NCBI RefSeq assembly: GCF_029891735.1
Contig: NZ_JANQDH010000106.1
Location: 1-64,000, forward strand
Reading direction: 5' to 3'
DNA from: Chrysosporum bergii ANA360D
GTDB taxonomy: Bacteria; Cyanobacteriota; Cyanobacteriia; Cyanobacteriales; Nostocaceae
DNA: 64,000 nucleotides
Each line of letters starts with the position of its first letter. Position 1 is the first letter of the stretch. This document shows positions 58,046 to 64,000 of this stretch, piece after piece. The notes beneath the pieces were generated by a model. It was given only the letters and a program-made list of their open reading frames with translations. It was not told where the DNA came from and searched no databases. The translations under genes and the position numbers were made by a program.

Positions 58046-58243
58046 TACCTAACCTCCACGCCTAGAATTAGTTTTAGTTTCAGAGGGTGTTGGAAAAATT
58101 TTAGTTGACTATAATTGGATTGATAATAAATAAAATTACTAACAGGTTTCTAGTAAATATGTCACGTCAAATTGGCAATACCAACCAGATCACCAAAAAA
58201 AAACCATGAAAACAAAATATTTAACAATAATAAAAATCTTGTA

Positions 58244-58318
58244 TTGCGGGTATCTTGCCCGCTACCCCACCGACTCACATCCCATACCTACCCGGTGGGG
58301 GCGTATTGCAATACGCCC
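58244..58318. repeat. Palindromic repeats downstream of ilvH
   Basis: A GCGGGTATCTTGCCCGC palindrome (58246-58262) and, at 58299-58318, the perfect 20-bp palindrome GGGCGTATTGCAATACGCCC, both of types common in cyanobacterial intergenic DNA. The second ends 14 bases from the ilvH stop and may terminate it. Confidence 0.75.
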
Positions 58319-58332
58319 TCAACCAACATCAT

Positions 58333-58851
58333 CTAAACCTTAGCTTCCAAAGACTTCAGCAACTCAGTATTCACACCCGACTCACGAGTCAGAGCAATCT
58401 TACCAGTGCGGGCGATTTCCTTCAAACCAAATTTTTGTAAAACTTGGACGATGGCCACCATCTTACCGGGATCTCCCACAACTTCTAAAGTCAGAGAATC
58501 TTCCGCCACATCCACCACTCGCGCCCGAAAAATTTGCGCCAGTTCAACCACCTCCGAGCGATTGCTGCTGGTAGCATTTACCTTTAAAAGCATCAATTCT
58601 CGCTCGACACAGGGAATTTCCGTAATATCTTGGACTTTAAGCACATTCACCAACTTATATAATTGCTTGGTCAGTTGCTCAATCACCCGATCGTCTCCAG
58701 GTACAATCATCGTAATCCGGGAAACCCCTCCTTGCTCTGCTGGTCCAACCGCAAGGCTTTCGATATTAAAACCGCGACGGGCAAACAAACCAGAAATACG
58801 GGAAAGAACACCCGCCTCATCTTCTACTAAAACAGAAAGAGTATGTTTCAT
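58333..58851 (-). CDS. ilvH: Acetolactate synthase small (regulatory) subunit
   Basis: The valine-sensitive regulatory subunit of acetohydroxyacid synthase; 172 residues. N-terminal ACT domain ([33 protein letters not shown]) and the C-terminal domain ([30 protein letters not shown]). It joins the large subunit IlvB (not in the window) in branched-chain amino acid synthesis. The ATG at 58851 ([11 protein letters not shown]) is chosen over a TTG at 58860. Confidence 0.95.
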   Translation of the reverse strand: MKHTLSVLVEDEAGVLSRISGLFARRGFNIESLAVGPAEQGGVSRITMIVPGDDRVIEQLTKQLYKLVNVLKVQDITEIPCVERELMLLKVNATSSNRSEVVELAQIFRARVVDVAEDSLTLEVVGDPGKMVAIVQVLQKFGLKEIARTGKIALTRESGVNTELLKSLEAKV

Positions 58852-58916
58852 CTTCGCCAATACCGACTCAGGCCACCCCTTAAAGCTACCCTAAAAGCAC
58901 TGCTACACTAAATTGC

Positions 58917-59375
58917 TTTGACACTCACCGATCCTTTAGGTCGGGGATTCTGTACTCTACCTTGCCACTTGCTCTAATAGACTTTCGCCTAAAACAGTAG
59001 AGGTCGCGAGTCCTACAGCGTAACTTCGGGACTGTCCGCCCCTAGCTTGCCTAGCAAGACTTAAAATATTAATTGCTGCATTTGTGTCTCTATGTAACTC
59101 CCATCCACAAACACATCCTCTGAGTGCGAGTTGATAGAGTTTTTTTCACAATGTGCCCACAATTACTGCATTGTTGACTTGTGTAATGTGGTGCTACAGC
59201 AACAGCCATTTTACCAAATTTACCAGCAAAATACTCAATCCATTCCCTAAACACATACCAGCTAGCGTCACCAATTGACTTAGCTAAACCATGATTTTTA
59301 AGTAAATTACGCAATTGTAAGTTTTCATAGGCTACTAATTCGTTAGACTTGCACACTTTACGCGCTATCTTGATA
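58917..59375 (-). pseudogene. tnpB (IS605 OrfB, RNA-guided nuclease family) remnant with right end
   Basis: Keeps about the last 150 codons in two frames. The upstream frame reads KIARKVCKSNELVAYENL (RuvC-II Glu region), FGKMAVAVAPHYTSQQCSNC and GHIVKK, the first zinc-finger pair. After a frameshift near 59145 it continues GCVCGWELHRDTNAAINILS (second Cys pair and the RuvC-III Asp) to the stop TAG at 58957. A right-end hairpin and GAGTGTCAAA follow. RuvC-I and the N-terminus are gone, so it is inactive. No matching left end was found on its 5' side. Confidence 0.88.
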
Positions 59376-59569
59376 ATTTATCCTAGGTTCTATTTTAAAC
59401 ACAAGTCAACACCACTAACATTTTCTCCCCAAAATCTCCCAGACAATTAAACCCACCAACCTTTAACAGCGCATATCTTGTCATCGGTAGATGTAAATCA
59501 TTCACCCATATGTTAATCTTCAAATGTGAGATATGACCAGAATTAACCAAAAATCGGAGAAAAGCTCTT

Positions 59570-59908
59570 ATGGGTTGGTTACAAAGACTGTTTGGATTAG
59601 AAAAACCACAAAAAGCCCAAGTAAATCCTCAACCCCAACCAACAGACCCCACGGAAACAATTCCCCCAGAACGTTTAGGATTGCAAGGAGAATATGACCA
59701 AAGTGGTTTAGCCAAGCGAGTGGCCTTAGCATTTGATCAAGACTCCCAACTAAAAGACATTGAGACTCTCTGGGTTGCTCAAACCGGTAGCACTGTAGTA
59801 CTCAAAGGTAAAGTCCCCAGCCAAGAAATCCTCAACAAAATGGTTACCGTAGCTCGTTCTGTTCATGGCGCTACAGACGTTCAAACTGATCAGGTGACCA
59901 TTGAGTAA
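59570..59908 (+). CDS. BON-domain protein
   Basis: 112 residues. A short N-terminus (MGWLQRLFGLEKPQ), a Pro/Gln/Thr-rich linker and a single BON domain at about 45-112 (ALAFDQDSQLKDIETLWVA, GSTVVLKGKVPSQEILNKMV, VHGATDVQTDQV). BON domains bind phospholipids or peptidoglycan; no signal peptide is evident, so it may be cytosolic. It converges with the hydrolase gene, 12 bases between stops. Confidence 0.85.
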   Translation: MGWLQRLFGLEKPQKAQVNPQPQPTDPTETIPPERLGLQGEYDQSGLAKRVALAFDQDSQLKDIETLWVAQTGSTVVLKGKVPSQEILNKMVTVARSVHGATDVQTDQVTIE

Positions 59909-59920
59909 TATTATTAACAG

Positions 59921-60832
59921 CTAACTGTTAACCCGTCTCCTCATCCAATCCAAAATCAACTGATTAACTATTTCTGGGCTTTCATCATGGGGACAGTGAC
60001 CAACATCTTCTAAATTCACTAATTCTAACCTCTCATTGTACTGAGTAAATCTTTTACCAAATACAGCAGGTACAAATTTATCTTTTTGTCCCCAAATTAA
60101 CAGCATTGGTACTGTTACTTGGGGTAATATTGCCTTGACACTAGGACTAAAATTAACAGCGATCGCAGCTGTAAACAAAGCAGTAAAAGCACGAGCCGAA
60201 CCCCTATCTTGGGGGGGTCCCGCTAAAATATCTATTAATTCATCGCTGACAGCTTCGGGATTAACATAAGCCAGACTCGCCCACCGACGTAGCACACTTG
60301 GTCGCCGCACAAAGTAAAACACTGGTTTCAGGATCAAGGGCGAAGCCACTAACTTTTTCATCCCCATCACCACAGGTCGCAGCCAAGACGGGATAGCCTC
60401 TTGTTCTAAAGTCGGGTCTGGTAAACTCATCATCACTATCCCCTGAACCATTTCTGGATAAGCAACCGCAGCAGCCAAAGAAATCAAAGAACCATTAGAA
60501 TTACCAATTAATATCACCGGTTGGCGGATAAATGCTTGCCAAAATTCATATACTTGATCCACCCATAACTGTATACTGTAATGAGCGGCGGCTTTTTTAG
60601 AAGCACCAAAACCCAGCATATCCAAAGCATAAACAGTATGCTGTTCCCCTAACACCTGCATATTATGTCGCCAATGACCAATAGAAGCACCAAAACCATG
60701 AAGCAGAATTAAAGGCATACTATTTTGGTCACGTTCCCCGGGTCGGATATAAGTGTAACGAGTTTGCCAACCCCGCCAAACCCAATCTCTTTGATTGCCA
60801 ACTCGTTCTTGCCAGTGTAGCGTAGTGGTCAC
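59921..60832 (-). CDS. Alpha/beta-fold hydrolase
   Basis: 303 residues with the full catalytic set: oxyanion motif LLHGFGASIGHW, nucleophile S112 in IGNSNGS, an Asp near WGQKDKFV and the His in VGHCPHDESP. Homologues in cyanobacteria and chloroplasts include pheophytinase-like and haloperoxidase-like enzymes; the substrate cannot be told. Cytosolic, no signal. Confidence 0.88.
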   Translation of the reverse strand: MTTTLHWQERVGNQRDWVWRGWQTRYTYIRPGERDQNSMPLILLHGFGASIGHWRHNMQVLGEQHTVYALDMLGFGASKKAAAHYSIQLWVDQVYEFWQAFIRQPVILIGNSNGSLISLAAAVAYPEMVQGIVMMSLPDPTLEQEAIPSWLRPVVMGMKKLVASPLILKPVFYFVRRPSVLRRWASLAYVNPEAVSDELIDILAGPPQDRGSARAFTALFTAAIAVNFSPSVKAILPQVTVPMLLIWGQKDKFVPAVFGKRFTQYNERLELVNLEDVGHCPHDESPEIVNQLILDWMRRRVNS

Positions 60833-61365
60833 ATTTTCCTCCTATTTTCCCCCTCTACTCACCAGCTAGGTAATATTATAAGTCTATAAGTCATCTCCCA
60901 CGCCACGGTCTTCAACCAGCACTCAAGATGAAATAACATAACCTTAGCCATTTCATGTTAAAATATCTGAAAAATTAAGAATTATTCAGTTATGTAAAAA
61001 ATGGGTTGAAAACCCCGTCGTTCTACGACGGCTTTTCTAGATTCTGGATATATTTCTTCAGCACCTCAAGTGGCGCACCACCAACAGAAGACACAAAGTA
61101 ACAGAATATAAAAATGGTCGGCATGGGGCATCGGCACGACCTAAAATGGACAGGGAGTGACTGTAAGACTGTTTCGGCAGCTAGTTACTGTGAACTGTCA
61201 AGAATCACCCACCTTCAAGGTCGGTGAGTATGTCAACCTAGGAAGATACATTCTATCTTAAGTCCTCAGTTAAATTAAGCATCGTGCTGCTGAGGCAATC
61301 CCAAGAAAACCAAACAAACCAAGTCAAAACCACATCTTAACAACTAGAGAGCTTCCAAAATCATA
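60833..61365. other. Interval upstream of infC
   Basis: About 530 bp. It contains the 236-bp IS200/IS605 derivative (61001-61236). The last 130 bases should hold the infC promoter. No native gene is supported. Confidence 0.65.
61001..61236. mobile_element. 236-bp internal-deletion derivative of an IS200/IS605 element
   Basis: Left: ATGGGTT, hairpin CCGTCGTTCTACGACGG and, on the minus strand, a tnpA 3' fragment reading YFVSSVGGAPLEVLKKYIQ, NLEKPS, stop (61023-61108). Right: a right-end motif AGAATCACCCACCTTCAAGG then TCGGTGAGTATGTCAA on the plus strand. Nearly all of tnpA and tnpB is gone but both ends remain, so it could be moved by an intact relative. Confidence 0.75.
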
Positions 61366-61899
61366 ATGCCTGTGATTGAGAAAAAACGAACTCGCGATTT
61401 GCCCCAAATCAATGAGCGCATCCGGTTTCCTAAGATTCGAGTCATTGATACTGATGGCGGACAATTAGGAATTATACCCCCACACGAAGCGTTAAAACTA
61501 GCCGAAGAAAAAGAGCTAGATTTAGTACTGATCAGTGACAAGGCTGACCCACCGGTTTGTCGGATCATGGATTATGGGAAGTACAAGTTTGAGCAGGAGA
61601 AGAAAGCGCGGGAAGCCCGGAAGAAGCAGCACACGGCTGATGTCAAAGAAGTGAAGATGCGCTACAAAATCGAAGAACACGACTACAATGTTCGTGTCAA
61701 GCAAGCGGAGCGCTTCCTCAAAGAAGGTGATAAAGTAAAAGCGACTGTGATGTTCCGGGGTCGAGAAATTCAACACAGTGACCTAGCAGAAGACTTGCTC
61801 AAGCGCATGGCCAAGGATTTAGAATCCATTGGTGAAGTGCAGCAAGCACCGAAAAAAGAAGGTAGAAATATGATGATGCTGATTTCCCCTAAAAAATAA
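61366..61899 (+). CDS. infC: Translation initiation factor IF-3
   Basis: Keeps 30S subunits free and checks start-codon pairing; 177 residues. N-terminal domain [19 protein letters not shown], the linker helix with [20 protein letters not shown] and the C-terminal domain [36 protein letters not shown]. The start is a normal ATG, not the AUU used for autoregulation in E. coli. rpmI and rplT do not follow directly; a strong terminator does. Confidence 0.97.
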   Translation: MPVIEKKRTRDLPQINERIRFPKIRVIDTDGGQLGIIPPHEALKLAEEKELDLVLISDKADPPVCRIMDYGKYKFEQEKKAREARKKQHTADVKEVKMRYKIEEHDYNVRVKQAERFLKEGDKVKATVMFRGREIQHSDLAEDLLKRMAKDLESIGEVQQAPKKEGRNMMMLISPKK

Positions 61900-61997
61900 T
61901 TCCCTCATTAATGGAAATATCAACGATCACAACCATAATTTATCACTGATAACTTCTCACCCTCCCTGATCGGTGGAAATTTTCAGCCAACTGATAC

Positions 61998-62045
61998 TCC
62001 TGAGAACTGAGTGGGAAAAATAATACTCAGTTACTCAGGATTTTT
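61998..62045 (+). terminator. Intrinsic terminator of infC
   Basis: 15-bp stem with one bulged base (TCCTGAGAACTGAGT pairing with ACTCAGTTACTCAGGA), a 12-base loop and TTTTT. Confidence 0.88.
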
Positions 62046-62090
62046 GCTGTTTATGATCATAATAAAGAGAAAAACAAAAAGGATAAGTGG

Positions 62091-62126
62091 AAATAATAGT
62101 TTAAATAATAGTTTAAATAATAGTTT
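62091..62126. repeat. Three exact copies of a 12-bp AT-rich unit
   Basis: AAATAATAGTTT three times without mismatch, 51 bases before the translocase-like gene. Third of three such loci. Confidence 0.9.
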
Positions 62127-62176
62127 ATATTCTCCCTTATCAGAGTGTGAATTTAACTTAGTCTAGCTCATAGTGC

Positions 62177-64000
62177 ATGGAACTGAAAAATGACTGGTTT
62201 GCTGCCAAAAAAAGCCTTGCAGCACGACTATTACAGTGGGTAAATCTTCGACCAGAAGAAAGCGCACGGACAGCAATGATGTTTGTTTTTTACACTATTG
62301 TATCAGTAGGGTTGCGCTGGGCAGAAGATAGTACAGTGGCTCTGTTTTTAGATGAATATGGGGTTGGCCCCTTGCCTTGGATGTACATTGCCAGTGCTGT
62401 AATGAGTATGGGACTTGTATTTGTTTATTCCTGGCTGCAAAAAATATTCCCATTGCGTTGGGTGATAGTGGCGATCGCACCTTGTATGGTGATGCCATTA
62501 ATGTTGATGGTATCCTTGCGGGGGGAAACACATATCTCCTATTTAACAGTAGCTTTAGTTTTTCTCCTGCGGCTATGGGTAGACGCAATTTATGTCATCA
62601 ACGACCTCAACACCTCCATTCTGGCTAATCAATTATTTAATATCCGAGAAATAAAACGTACCTATCCCTTAGTGAGCAGTGGGTTATTAGTAGCTGATGT
62701 TATCAGTGGTTTTACCTTGCCGGGGATGCTGCAATTTATCAAATTAGAGTCAGTCATTCTCATCGGTTGCGGTGTGATTATATTAGGAACGGGTATTTTA
62801 TTTTACTTAATTCATCACCACCGAGAAGCCTTTCCTGATGCTCCCCAACGCCTAATTACCCCAGAACAAGCAAGCAAACACCGTCGCCTCAAAACTCCCA
62901 TCAAGCGCTACACATGGCAGTTATTCGCCTTTGTGGGTCTTTTACAAATTATTGGATTATTGGTAGATTTTCAATACCTACGTGAACTTAATATTTCTTT
63001 AAACAGCCGAGAATTAGCCAGCTTTTTAGGTTTATTTGGTGGCATAGTCGGACTAAGTGAGTTAATTACTCAATGGTTTCTCTCCAGCCGCATAACTGAA
63101 CGCTTTGGCGTATTTTTTACAGCGGCATTGCTACCCATAGCAGTAGGCTTTATTTTACCGGGGACAATCATATTACTCAACTTATTGCCAGTCCTGCAAA
63201 CCCAAAGTTTCTTTTGGGGATTAGTGGGATTAAAATTTGTAGATGAACTATTACGCTACACCTTTGTGGTTAGTAGTGGACCTGTTCTATACCAACCCAT
63301 ACCAGAACGTATCCGCAGCAGCACTCAGACATTATCAGGAGGAACCGCCGAAGCCATCGCCACTGGTGTGGCTGGTATCATTATTTTAGTAACTTTGTTT
63401 CTTGGCAATCAATTCATAAACCCGGAAATGCAAAGGTGGGTATTAGTAGCAGAAACAGTGATCATAGCAGCAGCTTGTTTAAGAGTAGTTTTAGTACTGC
63501 GATCGCGTTATGTTGATTTACTAGTATTAAGTGCAGAACGGGGAGAACTGAGTGCAGTAAATGTTGGTCTGCGTGCTTTTCAACAGGGAGTAGTGAAAGC
63601 TTTATCAGAAAAAGGCAGTACTGCTGATAAAAGCTCTTGTATTGAAGTATTAGCACAAATCGACCTCCAAGGAGCATCACAGGTTTTAGCTCCCTTACTG
63701 AAAAAATTACCTCCAGACCTACAGCGTCAAAGCTTAGAAGTCATGCTCATGGCAAATATCAATCCTACTTATGCCCCAGACGTGCGATCATTATTAGAAC
63801 AACCACCAGAAACAGTTGACCCAGAAGTTTTTGCCTTAGCTCTGCGATACGTTTGGCTAGCCGATACCAACCCCAATCTCAGTAGACTAGAAGAATACCT
63901 GCAACCCCGACATCATTCATTGATCCGGGCTACAGCAGCCGCCTTAATTTTGCGTCAGGGAACACCCCTACAAAAAGTAGCAGCCGCAAAAACTATGCGC
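62177..64000 (+). CDS. Nucleotide-translocase-like (Npt1/Tlc, MFS-type) membrane protein with HEAT-like repeats, 5' part
   Basis: Open from the ATG at 62177 to the window end (608 codons, no stop). The first 430 residues have about ten to twelve membrane helices of the ATP:ADP antiporter/MFS type (RTAMMFVFYTIVSVGLRW, LLRLWVDAIYVINDLNTS, GLLQIIGLLVDFQYLRELNI). The remainder is soluble helical repeats (VEVLAQIDLQGASQ-like IEVLAQIDLQGASQVLAPLL, PDLQRQSLEVMLMANI, LIRATAAALILRQGTP) of HEAT type. Free-living cyanobacteria carry such fusions with unknown substrate; true ATP/ADP exchange is not implied. Confidence 0.85.
   Translation, partial: MELKNDWFAAKKSLAARLLQWVNLRPEESARTAMMFVFYTIVSVGLRWAEDSTVALFLDEYGVGPLPWMYIASAVMSMGLVFVYSWLQKIFPLRWVIVAIAPCMVMPLMLMVSLRGETHISYLTVALVFLLRLWVDAIYVINDLNTSILANQLFNIREIKRTYPLVSSGLLVADVISGFTLPGMLQFIKLESVILIGCGVIILGTGILFYLIHHHREAFPDAPQRLITPEQASKHRRLKTPIKRYTWQLFAFVGLLQIIGLLVDFQYLRELNISLNSRELASFLGLFGGIVGLSELITQWFLSSRITERFGVFFTAALLPIAVGFILPGTIILLNLLPVLQTQSFFWGLVGLKFVDELLRYTFVVSSGPVLYQPIPERIRSSTQTLSGGTAEAIATGVAGIIILVTLFLGNQFINPEMQRWVLVAETVIIAAACLRVVLVLRSRYVDLLVLSAERGELSAVNVGLRAFQQGVVKALSEKGSTADKSSCIEVLAQIDLQGASQVLAPLLKKLPPDLQRQSLEVMLMANINPTYAPDVRSLLEQPPETVDPEVFALALRYVWLADTNPNLSRLEEYLQPRHHSLIRATAAALILRQGTPLQKVAAAKTMR

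Noticed and set aside
59090-59356. 88-codon frame as an intact small protein
   Set aside because: It is the frameshifted middle of the tnpB remnant; the reading frame of the family continues in another frame after the first zinc-finger pair.
62295-62588. Minus-strand 97-codon open frame
   Set aside because: It is a shadow of the translocase-like gene, whose frame is open from 62177 to the window end.

Overview
The window is a chromosomal segment of a filamentous, Nostocales-type cyanobacterium. The evidence is the many HIP1 octamers (GCGATCGC), a high-light-inducible chlorophyll-binding protein, light-dependent protochlorophyllide reductase, a cyanobacterial-type rnpB, a PEP-CTERM protein, and interspersed repeat and IS200/IS605 debris of the kind found in Anabaena, Nostoc and Raphidiopsis relatives. 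No genus is assigned.

Layout. 0-18 kb is mainly housekeeping: an efflux adaptor, a TPR protein, a response regulator, a GyrA/ParC-type topoisomerase subunit, a HLIP, the principal sigma factor, gyrB, miaA, a glcD-like oxidase, a lipoprotein, a cell-wall amidase and dnaG. 17.7-21.6 kb holds one 1263-codon gene fusing a fatty acyl-AMP ligase, an acyl-CoA dehydrogenase-like domain and an acyl carrier protein, with no partner synthase in view. 21.8-28.9 kb: por, a pentapeptide protein, a YraN nuclease, thioredoxin, fabG, a WecA/MraY-type transferase and a CIRCE-controlled groEL. 29-43.3 kb: IS debris, rnpB-rnc, an oxidoreductase, a sensor kinase, a RibD-like reductase, a FemAB-like protein, a TPR protein, queA-prmA, serA and panB. 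43.4-50.5 kb: a beta-propeller protein, an HtrA protease, a LysM/M23 peptidase, ispG and a C-terminal processing protease. 51-58 kb is the most distinctive accessory region: a leftward export cassette (C39-peptidase ABC transporter with an N-terminal cyclic-nucleotide-binding-like region, HlyD adaptor, parvulin/SurA-like isomerase) followed by a 107-residue double-glycine-leader precursor and a PEP-CTERM protein. 58-64 kb: ilvH, a tnpB remnant, a BON protein, an alpha/beta hydrolase, infC and the 5' part of a nucleotide-translocase-like membrane protein cut by the window edge.

How parts work together. The cassette reads as a peptide maturation and secretion system: the precursor has a leader matching the double-glycine consensus, and the transporter keeps the full C39 catalytic set, so leader removal and export are likely coupled. 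The rest is mostly single housekeeping genes with short intergenic gaps.

Intergenic structure is unusually rich. I found a roughly 55-105 bp hairpin-forming element bounded by TATAGC/GCTATA (five copies), three loci each with exactly three copies of a different 12-bp AT-rich unit, left-end and right-end remnants of IS200/IS605 elements, a 236-bp derivative that keeps both ends of such an element, and a queA gene whose last codons and stop appear to come from the 3' end of an IS200-type tnpA. No tRNA genes or CRISPR arrays were seen.
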